Below, piece by piece: positions 8,965-19,990 of a DNA stretch of 41,008 nt. The translations under genes were made by a program, and so were the position numbers. The stretch's first letter is position 1. Each line of letters opens with the position of its first letter. Below the pieces are notes generated by a model. It searched no databases and was not told the origin of the DNA. It worked only from the letters and a program-made list of their open reading frames with translations. This DNA comes from Chloroflexota bacterium (GTDB lineage Bacteria; Chloroflexota; UBA11872; VXNJ01): the NCBI GenBank assembly GCA_026707405.1, contig JAPOWW010000019.1, positions 1-41,008 on the forward strand. Direction: 5' to 3'.

Positions 8965-10064
8965 AACGTCTGCGCATGGGGGCGATAAGCTTCGATCACG
9001 GCCATCAGTACGGTTGGTGCGGCGCCCATCTTCAGTTGCCGATGGTCGAGCTTGCTGCGGTATCGGAATGGATGCCTGAACAAGTGGATCGGGTCAAGAG
9101 CACGCTGGTTTCGTCGGACGGCGCCATGAGAGCGCTAGACGATCCGGAGCAAGGCTCGATCGCGTACTACAAGGACTACCAGGAACTCTTGGCCCGCGAC
9201 GATATAGATGCGGTGAGCATCAGCTCGGCCAATGCGTTCCATCTGGAGCACACCGAGGCAGCCGCGCAGGCCGGCAAGCACATCATTCTGGAAAAGCCGT
9301 TGGCTACGAACCTCGAGGACGCCACCCGGATCGTGAAGGTCTGTGAGGAGGCCGGAGTACATTTGAGCACCGCTTATCCGACTCGGTTTTCACCGTCGGC
9401 GACCGAAGCCAAGCGCCGCGTCGACGCCGGGGAAATTGGCGAAGTCGTCTCGATGCACGCGACCAACCACCTCCGACGCGCCACGACCGGCTGGTTCGTG
9501 GACCCCGAGCTTTCGGGAGGCGGCACGATTCGCGATCACATCGTTCATGGCACGGATCAGATGCGCTGGTTCTCTGGCAAAGAGGTGGTCTCGATCTACG
9601 CTGAGGGCGATACGCTCGCCCGACCTGAAATAGCCGTGGACGACGTGGCGATGTTGATCGAAACGTTCGAGGGCGGGATCGTCGGCAGCTGCGATCCTAG
9701 CTGGAACCGCCCGATGACGGCGTCGAAGTGGGGCGACGTGATGATCAGAATCCTGGGCACGGAAGGGGCCATCGACTTCGACATCACCGGCTGCTATGTA
9801 TCGCGCACACTGGCCGGGGGCAGCCAGCAATCGGAGGCGTGGGAGGCCGCAGGCGTGCAGGGTTACGTCAGTCACATGTCCTATCAGGAGGACGCCAACG
9901 TTTGGTACGTCAAGGACTTTGCCGAGTCAATCCTCGACGGTCGAAAGCCGTCGGTCGACGGCATCGACGGCTGGTACGGAGTGGCCTGCATCGAGGCCGC
10001 ATACCAGTCCGTTCGCGAGCACCGTGAAGTTGAAGTACCCACATTTCCCGACGCTGCGGAATAG
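8961..10064 (+). CDS. Gfo/Idh/MocA family NAD(P)-dependent oxidoreductase
   Basis: A 367-residue dehydrogenase that likely oxidises a sugar, inositol or similar polyol. The catalytic E111-K112-P113 is intact (LEKPLATN), followed by Y-P-T-R-F-S-P and GGGTIRDHIVHGTDQMRW, where D192 and H196 occupy the usual GGG-x3-D-x3-H positions. The N-terminal loop reads SFDHGHQYGW instead of a classical G-x-G-x-x-G. This departure occurs in some subgroups and makes cofactor binding mode uncertain. The ATG overlaps the previous stop (ATGA), so the two Gfo/Idh-like proteins are probably made in step. The isomerase gene follows 23 bases later. Confidence 0.88.
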   Translation: MKRLRMGAISFDHGHQYGWCGAHLQLPMVELAAVSEWMPEQVDRVKSTLVSSDGAMRALDDPEQGSIAYYKDYQELLARDDIDAVSISSANAFHLEHTEAAAQAGKHIILEKPLATNLEDATRIVKVCEEAGVHLSTAYPTRFSPSATEAKRRVDAGEIGEVVSMHATNHLRRATTGWFVDPELSGGGTIRDHIVHGTDQMRWFSGKEVVSIYAEGDTLARPEIAVDDVAMLIETFEGGIVGSCDPSWNRPMTASKWGDVMIRILGTEGAIDFDITGCYVSRTLAGGSQQSEAWEAAGVQGYVSHMSYQEDANVWYVKDFAESILDGRKPSVDGIDGWYGVACIEAAYQSVREHREVEVPTFPDAAE

Positions 10065-10087
10065 CTGAAAAGGACAGGAATCTACCT

Positions 10088-10912
10088 ATGCTCAAAAAAG
10101 GAATCCGTGACGGATGCTTCGGCGACTCGCTGACTCTTGAAGAGAAGTTCAAGCTCGGCGCCGCCACGGGATTCGACGGGATAGAGATCAGTCTTCCGGA
10201 AGAAGGCGAATATTCGCTGGAAAGCCCCGATTCGAAGCTGGCTGAAATCAAAGACATGAGCGAGAGCTCGGGTCTCGCATTGCCTTCCATGGGCGGCGGA
10301 ATACCGTGGGACTATCCGTTGACCGACCCGGATAAGGCTGTTCGCGAGCGAGGGATGGAAGCCATGCGCCGCACAATCGACATCGCGGCCAATCTCGGCG
10401 TAGATTCCCTGCTTGTGATCACGGCGCGTGTGGAAGAGGGCGTATCGTACAAGGACGCTTGGGAGGTGTCGCGGGCCGCGCTTCGGGAGCTAGTCCCGCA
10501 AGCCGAAGACAAGGGCGTTCACCTGCTTATAGAGAACGTGTGGAATAACTTCCTCTACAGCCCCATCGAGATGGCGCGCTACATCGACGAAGCCGAAAGC
10601 GACTACGTCGGCGCTTATTTCGATTGCGGCAACGTTGTGGCGTTCGGCTATCCCGAACACTGGATCGAAGTTCTGGGGGCGCGAATCGGCAAGGTCCATA
10701 TCAAGGACTACATAAGGTCCCGAAGGAACTACGATGGCTTTTGCCCGCTGCTCGAAGGCGACGTGGACTGGAAGCTAGTTATGCCCGCGCTGAAAGACTC
10801 CGGTTACGACGACTGGGCCACGCTAGAGGTCAACGCTTACTCCGTCTACCCGGAGGAAGGCGTGGCGGAACTCTCCCGCCAACTGGACATCATCCTCGCG
10901 GAGTATCCATAG
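10088..10912 (+). CDS. Sugar phosphate isomerase/epimerase (L-ribulose/hexulose-type TIM barrel)
   Basis: A 274-residue TIM-barrel isomerase. The metal ligands are clear: E149 (LLIENV), D179 (YFDCGN), H204 (KVHIKDY) and E247 (TLEVN). The HIKDY and ENVWN segments resemble L-ribulose-5-phosphate 3-epimerase and hexulose-6-phosphate isomerase (UlaE/SgbU-like) and D-tagatose-3-epimerase relatives. The closest of these cannot be chosen by eye. An AGGACAGGA ribosome site precedes the ATG. As last gene of the Nudix-Gfo-Gfo-isomerase cluster, it would act on the keto-sugar made by the dehydrogenase, which is inference. It differs clearly from the isomerase at 687. Confidence 0.87.
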   Translation: MLKKGIRDGCFGDSLTLEEKFKLGAATGFDGIEISLPEEGEYSLESPDSKLAEIKDMSESSGLALPSMGGGIPWDYPLTDPDKAVRERGMEAMRRTIDIAANLGVDSLLVITARVEEGVSYKDAWEVSRAALRELVPQAEDKGVHLLIENVWNNFLYSPIEMARYIDEAESDYVGAYFDCGNVVAFGYPEHWIEVLGARIGKVHIKDYIRSRRNYDGFCPLLEGDVDWKLVMPALKDSGYDDWATLEVNAYSVYPEEGVAELSRQLDIILAEYP

Positions 10913-11030
10913 GCCGAAGCTACGGTCTGAAGCATCGGGTGCTCCACACAGATTTCCTGTCGGTTTATATCCATGAAGCCGCAACCGGTGAGGTCATGGC
11001 TAACGTGAATACTGGAATGCTCGGCGACAG

Positions 11031-12512
11031 GTGTCCCTCGTGACCAAACCGCGCTACAGAATGGCGCCAAGCCCGACTGGGGCGCTGCACATCGGCAACG
11101 CTCGAACGGCCCTGTACAACTATCTGCTGGCGCGCAAGACCGGCGGCACCTATGTGCTCCGGATCGAGGATACGGCGCGTGACCGCAGCCGGCCCGAATT
11201 CGAGCAAACGATCTTCGAAGGGTTCCGCTGGCTTGGGATCGAGTGGGACGAAGGACCCGGAATAGGGGGCGACTACGGTCCTTACCGCCAGAGTGAACGA
11301 GTTGACCTGCACCGAGAATGGCTCGGAAAGCTGATCGATCGCGGGTGGGTATACCGTTGCTTTTGCACACCGGAAGAGCTAGCCGACGCGCGCAAGCGCG
11401 CACAGGCCGAGAAACGTCCGCCCAAATACTCGGGGAAATGCCGGAGTCTTTCTGAAGCCGAGACCCAACAGCGTCTGGACGCCGGTGAAACAGCCGCTTA
11501 CCGGTTTAGGGTGGAACCCCGAACCGTTGAATACCGCGACCTAGTTCTTGGCGATCTGCGCGAGGACGCGGGGCTTTGGGGCGACTTCGTCATCTGCCGT
11601 TCCAACTGGTTGCCTGTGTATAACTTCGCGGTCGTCATCGACGATCACACCATGGAGATCACCCACGCCGTGCGGGGGGCCGACCATATCTCCAATACGT
11701 TCAGGCAGATCGTCATGTACGACGCGCTTGAAATCCCGCCGCCGCGATTCGGACACCTACCGCTAATCCTCAACCGCAAAAAGCAGAAGCTAAGTAAACG
11801 CGACGGCGCCGTTTCGGTCGAGGAATACATGGCGCAAGGCTATCTCCCCGAAGCGGTGCGGAACTTCATCGTGCTGCTTGGCTGGAACCCGGGCGACGAG
11901 CGCGAGATGTTCAGCCTGGAAGAGCTAGTGGATGAGTACAGTCTCGACCGGGTCAGCAGCGCCAATCCGATTTACGACATCGGGAAACTCGACTGGTTCA
12001 ACGGCGTCTACATGCGCGGCATGACCGTTGGCGAACTGGCGGGCCGGGCCAGGCCATTCGTTAAGGCGGCCGGACTGGACATAGACTCCAGCGGCAACGG
12101 CTACTTCGAGCAGGCGGTTGCTCTGGAGCAGGAGAGGGTCAAAAAGCTGACCGACTTCGGGGATGTGCTGGCTTTCTTCTTCCAGGAACAGGTCGATCCT
12201 GATATGAAATTTCTAGTTCGCAAAAGGGGAACCGCGGAAGAAACGGCTAGCGCCCTGCAGAAAGTGGTTGGCCTGGTTCGCGAGCACGGCGTGGACGACG
12301 TCGGAGTCTCCGAGAGCTATCTTCGCGGACTGGCGAGCGAACTGGGCTGGAAGGCGGGCGAACTCTTCATGCCCATACGCGTGGCTAGTACCGGCTCTCG
12401 CGCCACGCCGCCGCTATTCGAGACGATGCAAGTTCTCGGCAAGGAGCGCGTAATTTCACGCCTGAACCGGGCAGTCGCCTTGCTTCGCGGCGTGCCGTCC
12501 GTGGCTTCCTGA
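11031..12512 (+). CDS. gltX: Glutamyl-tRNA synthetase
   Basis: Charges tRNA-Glu with glutamate, as a class I synthetase. The HIGH motif appears as H20-I-G-N in APSPTGALHIGNARTALYN. The KMSKS loop appears as K253-L-S-K-R, with the RRK-like NRKKQKLSKRDGA context. Cysteines in YRCFCTPEEL and later GKC fit the zinc-binding knuckle of bacterial GluRS. Length (493) is normal. GTG at 11031 is given, but a second GTG at 11040 has ACAGG eight bases upstream and may be the real start. Whether it also misacylates tRNA-Gln cannot be told. It converges with the PolX-like gene, leaving only 17 bases. Confidence 0.95.
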   Translation: MSLVTKPRYRMAPSPTGALHIGNARTALYNYLLARKTGGTYVLRIEDTARDRSRPEFEQTIFEGFRWLGIEWDEGPGIGGDYGPYRQSERVDLHREWLGKLIDRGWVYRCFCTPEELADARKRAQAEKRPPKYSGKCRSLSEAETQQRLDAGETAAYRFRVEPRTVEYRDLVLGDLREDAGLWGDFVICRSNWLPVYNFAVVIDDHTMEITHAVRGADHISNTFRQIVMYDALEIPPPRFGHLPLILNRKKQKLSKRDGAVSVEEYMAQGYLPEAVRNFIVLLGWNPGDEREMFSLEELVDEYSLDRVSSANPIYDIGKLDWFNGVYMRGMTVGELAGRARPFVKAAGLDIDSSGNGYFEQAVALEQERVKKLTDFGDVLAFFFQEQVDPDMKFLVRKRGTAEETASALQKVVGLVREHGVDDVGVSESYLRGLASELGWKAGELFMPIRVASTGSRATPPLFETMQVLGKERVISRLNRAVALLRGVPSVAS

Positions 12513-12529
12513 CTAACCTCCAGACGCGC

Positions 12530-14236
12530 TTAAACGTGAGTCCGGCGGCGTTCTTCGCGCCAGTGGCGGAGACCTTCGATGTCCCGGGTATTCAGAGTGT
12601 CGGAGGCCCGGAGCCAAGATCGTCGAGCGGCAGTTACGCCATAGGTCAGGTAATCGAGATGATGCATCGAGTGCGAATCCGTATTGATTACTAAGGGCAC
12701 TCCCATTTCGGCTGCCTTGCGGGCCGGTTCCTCCGGGAGATCCAGACGGTCGGGCATTGCGTTGATCTCTAGCGCCGTACCCGTTTCGGCCGCCGCCTCC
12801 AGCATGGCGTCGACGTCCAGCTCGTAGCCGTCGCGGCTGTTGAGCAACCGTCCGGTAGGGTGCGCCACCGAGTCGACGTAAGGATTGCGGATGGCGGCCA
12901 CGACTCGTTTCGTCATGTCTTCGGAAGATTGACCGAAACCGCTGTGGACCGCCGCTGAGACCCAGTCGAGCCTGCTGAGCAGCTCGTCGGGGTAGTCGAG
13001 GCTTCCGTCGGTCAGGATGTCTACCTCGGTCCCGTGCAGGATTGCGATCCCGTCGACTGCTCGATTCGCCTCTTTGACAGCTTCCGATTGCTCGGCGACA
13101 CGCGCGACTTCCAGTCCGTGAGCAACGGTCAGCGAGCGAGAATGGTCGCTGATTGCGAGATAAGCGCGGCCAAGCTCCCGGGCGGTCGCGGCCATCTCCT
13201 CTATCGAGTGGGCCCCATCGCTCCAGCGGGTATGGCAGTGCAGATCACCCTGAAGGTCACTCGTGGCGAGCAGCTCGGGCAGCGTTCCGATGTTGGCCGC
13301 CTCGATTTCGCCTTTGCCCTCGCGCAGCTCGGGCGGAATCGGCGGCAGCCCCAGCGCTAGATAGACCTCCGCTTCGCTCGCGAAGCCAGCCCCGTTTTGC
13401 AGTTGGACGCCGCGTTCTCGGGAGATGGACCGCAGTGCGTCGCAATGAGAGGCGGAGCCTGTCGAAAGTAGAAGATCGAGTACAAATTCGGCAGGTGGGC
13501 ATACGTCTATCCGCACTTCGAAGCCATCTTCATACATTCCCGACACTGAGAGTTCGCTCGATTCCGGTTTGGGGAGAATCGAGCGGGCAACTTCGATGAC
13601 CGGTCCCGGATCGCCGGTCGCAACCAGCAATGAAACGCGCCCGGTGACGGGTACGCCTCTCCGCGCCGCGCCCACAAGCGAGGCGTCGGCCACGCCCTCG
13701 ATGCCCCGCAGCTTGGTGAGGATAGGCCGAGCAATCGAGAGAGAGTCGGCCAGCAAACGGCGCCCCCGCCGCGCCCGCAGCTTCTCGATTTCCGCGAGGA
13801 TTCGTTCGACTTTCTTCGGTCCCATACCGGGCAGGGATCGAAGTTCTCCCGACACGGCCATCCGCTCGAGAGAGTCCACGCCATCGATCTTCAACTCATC
13901 GAACAGTTTCCCTACGGTCTTGGGACCCAGTCCCCTGATTTCCAGGACTTCGAAGAGGCCGGGCGGGATTCCCTCTTGCGCCTCTGCGAGATCGGTGCTT
14001 ACTCCCGTTCTGACATACTCGTCGATGACCGCGCCGAGCCTTTTGCCGATTCCCGGCAAGATGTCCAGCCGCCCCGCAGACACGGCGTCCGCAACGTCGA
14101 TCTCCATTTTCTCGACGTTGCGTGCGCCGCCACGGAACGCGCGGACCCGGAATTCGTCCACCGAGCGAATCTCAAGCGAGTCAGCGATCGCCTTGAGCAG
14201 CGCAGCGATCTCTTTGTTTGGTGGCGTCTTGTACAT
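12530..14236 (-). CDS. polX: PolX-family protein: degenerate polymerase domain plus PHP phosphoesterase domain
   Basis: Bacterial PolX proteins combine a family X DNA polymerase with a C-terminal PHP 3'-5' exonuclease and act in base excision repair. Order here: helix-hairpin-helix repeats at about 55-70 (LPGIGKRLG), 98-115 (IRGLGPKTV) and 133-150 (LPGMGPKKV); a palm region at 160-265; then PHP at 330-568. PHP motifs are intact: H333-C-H335, D340, ISDHS with H365, E404 (GTEVD), H431, H459 and D520-x-H522. The polymerase carboxylates are missing. The family's GS-x-RR-x7-D-x-D reads G-A-A-R-R with G-R-V-S-L-L, and the third Asp region reads V-R-I-D-V-C-P-P. I infer a nuclease or phosphoesterase without polymerase activity. 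Length (568) matches full PolX. Confidence 0.9.
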   Translation of the reverse strand: MYKTPPNKEIAALLKAIADSLEIRSVDEFRVRAFRGGARNVEKMEIDVADAVSAGRLDILPGIGKRLGAVIDEYVRTGVSTDLAEAQEGIPPGLFEVLEIRGLGPKTVGKLFDELKIDGVDSLERMAVSGELRSLPGMGPKKVERILAEIEKLRARRGRRLLADSLSIARPILTKLRGIEGVADASLVGAARRGVPVTGRVSLLVATGDPGPVIEVARSILPKPESSELSVSGMYEDGFEVRIDVCPPAEFVLDLLLSTGSASHCDALRSISRERGVQLQNGAGFASEAEVYLALGLPPIPPELREGKGEIEAANIGTLPELLATSDLQGDLHCHTRWSDGAHSIEEMAATARELGRAYLAISDHSRSLTVAHGLEVARVAEQSEAVKEANRAVDGIAILHGTEVDILTDGSLDYPDELLSRLDWVSAAVHSGFGQSSEDMTKRVVAAIRNPYVDSVAHPTGRLLNSRDGYELDVDAMLEAAAETGTALEINAMPDRLDLPEEPARKAAEMGVPLVINTDSHSMHHLDYLTYGVTAARRSWLRASDTLNTRDIEGLRHWREERRRTHV

Positions 14237-14362
14237 GTGCTAGGAGAGTCTCAATTCAGCCGATTCACGCAAGCCTAGCAGCCTTGATGCTGCGAGGACG
14301 TTGTTACACATTGCTGAGGTCCGGCTAAGCGGCGAATCCGAATATGTCGTTTGACGCGTTGG

Positions 14363-15706
14363 TCACGAAGCCGCGTTGACCGCGGCAAACTCGCTTATTG
14401 GCGAAGGGTTGCGCCCCTGGCCGACTCCCACGTATTCGAAACCGCAGGATTCCAGCTCTTCGTGGTTGTATAGATTTCTGCCGTCCAGGATGAACCTTCT
14501 GCGCATGGCCGCGCCGGCTCTTTCCCAGTCGATCTCATTAAATTCGTTCCATTCTGTAGCGATGAAAACGGCGTCGGCGCTTTCCACCGCGCCATAGGGA
14601 TCGGTGGCGGTTTTGAGCCCCTTGATCTCGTTGGCAGCATTCGGCAGCGCGACCGGGTCGTAAGCGACTACATCGGCACCTTCGCCCAAGAGTAGACGGA
14701 TGATTTCGACCGCTGGCGCGTCACGGACATCGTCGGTGTTCGGCTTGAAGGAAACGCCAAGAACCGCTACTCGGAAACCGCGCAACCCGCCAAGGTACTC
14801 CCGCAATTTTCTGATCACCGACCGGCGCATGTCGCGGTTGATTTCCATTACAGCCCGCAGCAGTTGGGGATGGCATCCGTTAACCGCTGCCATGTGTTCG
14901 AGGGCCAGCACGTCTTTTCGGAAGCAGCTTCCTCCCCATCCGACACCCGCCGACAGATAGCCTTCGCCGATTCGCTTGTCGAGACCCATGCCCCGCGAGA
15001 CCTCGGTTACGTCGGCTCCCAACCGCTCGCACATCGACGCGATCTCATTGATGAAGGAAACACGCGTAGCCAGGAAGGCGTTGGAGGCGTATTTGATCAT
15101 TTCGGCAGTCCGCAGGTCCGTGATAATGATCGGGGACGTGAATGATCGATAGAGCGATGCAACGTCCCGCGCCGCGGATTGACTCTCGGATCCCAGCACT
15201 ATGCGGTCTGGCTGAAGGAAGTCGGCGACGGCCGAGCCTTCGCTGAGAAACTCCGGATTGGAGACGATATGAAAATCCACGTCGTCTCCTCGATGCTGGC
15301 GAATTATGCTACTCACCAGGTCGCCTGTGCCGACAGGCACCGTGCTTTTGTCGACGATAATCGTGCGGCCGTCTAGATTGGCCGCTATGCTTTTCGCGGC
15401 CGCCTCCACACTGGAGAGGCTGGCCTCTCCGCCAGGACCGGAAGCCGTGTCGACGGCTATGAACACAAAGTCGGCCGGTGGAATGGCTCTCTGATAGGAA
15501 CCCGTGAAGACCAGCCGGCCAGCGTGACGGTTTCGTCTTACCAGATCCTCCAAGCCCGGCTCGAAGATCGGAATCTCTCCGGCATTTAGACCGTCGATCT
15601 TGGATTCGTCGATATCGAGGCAAACGACGTCGTTCCCCAAGTCCGCGAAACACGACCCGGCCACCAGACCCACGTAACCTGTTCCGACAATGCAAATCCG
15701 GCTCAT
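14363..15706 (-). CDS. ugd: UDP-glucose 6-dehydrogenase
   Basis: Oxidises UDP-glucose twice with NAD+ to UDP-glucuronate, a precursor for polysaccharides and lipid sugars. The NAD loop G8-T-G-Y-V-G13 opens the protein. The central helix has K205 in TAEMIKYASNAFLA, and the catalytic cysteine is C261 in VGWGGSCFRKD. The C-terminal domain begins at about residue 310 with VAVLGVSFKPNTDDVRDAP, a family hallmark. Length (447) is normal. UDP-mannuronate-type dehydrogenases share the fold, but these motifs fit Ugd best. It has an ATG start and lies 77 bases downstream of plsX on the same strand. No other polysaccharide genes are adjacent. Confidence 0.93.
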   Translation of the reverse strand: MSRICIVGTGYVGLVAGSCFADLGNDVVCLDIDESKIDGLNAGEIPIFEPGLEDLVRRNRHAGRLVFTGSYQRAIPPADFVFIAVDTASGPGGEASLSSVEAAAKSIAANLDGRTIIVDKSTVPVGTGDLVSSIIRQHRGDDVDFHIVSNPEFLSEGSAVADFLQPDRIVLGSESQSAARDVASLYRSFTSPIIITDLRTAEMIKYASNAFLATRVSFINEIASMCERLGADVTEVSRGMGLDKRIGEGYLSAGVGWGGSCFRKDVLALEHMAAVNGCHPQLLRAVMEINRDMRRSVIRKLREYLGGLRGFRVAVLGVSFKPNTDDVRDAPAVEIIRLLLGEGADVVAYDPVALPNAANEIKGLKTATDPYGAVESADAVFIATEWNEFNEIDWERAGAAMRRRFILDGRNLYNHEELESCGFEYVGVGQGRNPSPISEFAAVNAAS

Positions 15707-15783
15707 GCTGCGATCGCCGTCCCCTTATGTTTGTTCGCTGAGCGCCCCCATGAATGAACCCCGCGTAATGCGCGCCTCAACTA

Positions 15784-16806
15784 TCAGGCTTCCTTTGGTT
15801 GTGATGCGTTTGCGGGTGTCGTCCGCAGGCTATTGGACATCTTCTCGACAAGCCCAGCGTCGACCGCGGCCTGCGCGGTGGCTAAGCCGTTGGCTAAGGC
15901 TCTGGCATCTGACCGCCCGTGACCTATCAGTACCTGGCCCTTGAGTCCCAAGAGTGGCGCGACGGCCCGCTCGGCATAGTCGAACTTGCGCCGGAGGCCC
16001 TGGAATGCGCCTCTCATAAGGAGCGCGCCAGCCTTGCTAGCAAGCGAAGACTCGACACCCTTGCGCAGCTCCCGGAAAGCGAAGTCTGCGACCCCTTCCA
16101 TCGCCTTAAGGGCGATGTTTCCAGTAAATCCATCGCAAACTACCACGTCGATACTGCCGGCTAATATCTCCATCCCTTCCACGTTGCCAACGAAGTTAAC
16201 TCCGCTCTGTCTGAGCAATTCGTGGGCCTCGCGGTAGAGTCGATTTCCCTTCATCGACTCTTCACCCACGTTGAGCAGCCCGACAGTCGGGTCCTTTACA
16301 GCTCCGAGCCGCTGCATGTAAATGGATCCCATGACTGCGAACTGCACCAGCTCATTGGCGGTGCAGTCGGTGTTGGCGCCAATGTCGAGCATGAACGTTG
16401 GCCCGTTTGCCGCGGGCAAAAGTCCACCGAGCGCGGGCCGGATTACACCTTCCGCCCTGCCGATTACCAGCACTCCCGCAGCCATGAGCGCCCCGCTGTT
16501 GCCCGCTGAAACCAGCGCGTCGGCCCGGCCATTCTTCACCAGTTCGGCTGCAACAACAATCGAAGAATCTCGCTTTTGGCGCAGCGCCGCCGCTGGGGCC
16601 TCGTCCATTTCCACGACGCTCCCTGCGCTTACTATCTCGAACTCGTCTTCTCTAACGTCCAGCGCCCTGAGCTGCGTTACGATGCGGGATTCGACTCCGA
16701 CCAGAATGGCTCGGAGTCCGTGTGATCGCAGGGCTTCCACCGCACCGGCGACTGTCGCCGCCGGCGCGTCATCGCCGCCCATCGCGTCAAACGCGATCCG
16801 CGCCAT
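15784..16806 (-). CDS. plsX: Phosphate acyltransferase PlsX
   Basis: Makes acyl-phosphate from acyl-ACP, which PlsY then uses to acylate glycerol-3-phosphate in phospholipid synthesis. The protein begins with ARIAFDAMGGDDAP, the PlsX hallmark. It also carries AGNSGALMAAG, DIGANTDCTANELVQFA and the VVCDGFTGNIALKAMEG stretch. Length of about 340 is typical. I take the ATG at 16806; a GTG at 16815 would add three residues, and neither has a good ribosome site. The usual fabH/fabD/acpP neighbours are absent. It sits between gyrB and ugd on the same strand. Confidence 0.95.
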   Translation of the reverse strand: MARIAFDAMGGDDAPAATVAGAVEALRSHGLRAILVGVESRIVTQLRALDVREDEFEIVSAGSVVEMDEAPAAALRQKRDSSIVVAAELVKNGRADALVSAGNSGALMAAGVLVIGRAEGVIRPALGGLLPAANGPTFMLDIGANTDCTANELVQFAVMGSIYMQRLGAVKDPTVGLLNVGEESMKGNRLYREAHELLRQSGVNFVGNVEGMEILAGSIDVVVCDGFTGNIALKAMEGVADFAFRELRKGVESSLASKAGALLMRGAFQGLRRKFDYAERAVAPLLGLKGQVLIGHGRSDARALANGLATAQAAVDAGLVEKMSNSLRTTPANASQPKEA

Positions 16807-16896
16807 TACCTGCACCGTGCAATCGTGAAATCGAAAACGTGAGTTTCAGGATACGCGCAAGCTCGGTAATCCGACTAGGACGACAATGGCCGCTTA

Positions 16897-18798
<1,902 letters not shown>

Positions 18799-19716
18799 CT
18801 AGGCGCCCAATGGATCGTTTGCGGCGACTTCCGGTAAGGACAGTCGATTCACGTAGAAAACCATGCTGCCAGCGGAGATCCCCGTTCCAATAAATGCACT
18901 ACCGAACACGGAGATGATCAACCCTGGCGTTACCTGGGACAGGCCCAACCAAATGAAGGTGATGCCCCATTGGATAAGAGTAACCAAGAGGACAAAGACG
19001 ATTCCCGGTCCCAAGTTTCCTCTCCAGAAAGATATCGAGCGGCGAATGCTGTCCCGGATTGAAACAGGCTCGAGTATCAAGGCCACAACCGCGAAGTAAA
19101 GCACCAGACCGGCCGCGAGCATGCCTGCAAAGAATGCAAGAGAAGCCACCAACATTATGAGACCGAACAGAACGACGATCACAACAGGCAATGACGAAGC
19201 GGCCAGGGCCAAGAGAACGGCAAGAAGGACAAGGCCGGCTGCCGTGATCATAATGCCCGCGGCTGCACCCACAGCGAGGCCAACAAGCTTCGGCGATTTG
19301 TTGGCGATCTCCGACATGAAATTGAAGCGCGGCTTGCCCCCCTCGATTGCGTTTGCGAGCAAAACCAAATACATGGTGCCGAGGATTGCCCCGCCCACGA
19401 TAAGCAGGATCGTCGCGCTGAGAACTGAACCAATTGTAGTTAGTTCAATTGTGGATCCGACCGCTTCCAGATTGGCGGCAAGAAGTCCGGTCGATGGCAC
19501 GAAAAACCCGAGCAGCCAGGAGATTTCAGAGAACCCAAGCACGTTGTCCGGTTGTGTTGCCAGATACTCCGGATCGAGCGACGCCGTTATAGCCTCGCGA
19601 GTTGAAATGGGAGGCAGGAGCCAGATAATCAGATCGACCAGCACTGGAACGGCGACTAGGTACGGTCTCCGTACGACGATACGAGAACCGTATCCCAGTG
19701 CATCGATGACACCCAA
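18799..19716 (-). CDS. Multi-pass membrane protein of unknown function
   Basis: A 305-residue integral membrane protein with roughly six hydrophobic segments: about 20-37, 88-120, 145-165, 162-182, 180-225 and 240-285. It has a cytosolic-looking basic loop (RDSIRRSISFWRGN) before the last pair. The R-x-S-I-x-F-x-R-x-N motif followed by a long hydrophobic stretch resembles large families of uncharacterised bacterial membrane proteins annotated as glycerophosphoryl diester phosphodiesterase membrane-domain-like. I do not recognise a function. The start is a TTG with TAGGAG six bases upstream. It immediately precedes gyrB, whose ribosome site lies over this gene's TAG stop. Confidence 0.8.
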   Translation of the reverse strand: MGVIDALGYGSRIVVRRPYLVAVPVLVDLIIWLLPPISTREAITASLDPEYLATQPDNVLGFSEISWLLGFFVPSTGLLAANLEAVGSTIELTTIGSVLSATILLIVGGAILGTMYLVLLANAIEGGKPRFNFMSEIANKSPKLVGLAVGAAAGIMITAAGLVLLAVLLALAASSLPVVIVVLFGLIMLVASLAFFAGMLAAGLVLYFAVVALILEPVSIRDSIRRSISFWRGNLGPGIVFVLLVTLIQWGITFIWLGLSQVTPGLIISVFGSAFIGTGISAGSMVFYVNRLSLPEVAANDPLGA

Positions 19717-19806
19717 TAGGCGCTCCTAAACTTACTCTCCAATTGTACTCGAAAGTGCCTCTCCAAACCTGTGAAAGGCGTTGAATTCGAGCGTGGACAA
19801 CACAGT

Positions 19807-19841
19807 ATTATCTTGACATAAAAACGGCCATGAGTCGATAA
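19807..19841. promoter_or_regulatory. Candidate back-to-back promoter elements
   Basis: On the plus strand, TTGACA (19813-19818) is followed 18 bases later by GATAAG, a possible promoter for the SelW-like gene with a leader of about 140 bases. Immediately next to it, GATAAT on the minus strand (19812-19807) could be the -10 box for the membrane protein-gyrB operon, though its -35 box is poor. Confidence 0.35.
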
Positions 19842-19990
19842 GCACGCAGTTCCGAAACGCGCCAAACGGTTGCGTCGCAGCGCTCCTCTTTCATTCGAAA
19901 CTAACGCTGAAAATAGACTCAAAGCTCGGAAGCGAATGCTGCCGAGTTAGGTAATATCGTCTATATGCATGGAGCCAGAGAGGAGAGCTT

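Noticed and set aside
14278..14293. GCAGC/GCTGC hairpin between the ugd and polX genes
   Set aside because: Only five base pairs, no T tract, and it lies upstream of the ugd 3' end in a same-strand gap. Too weak to call a terminator.
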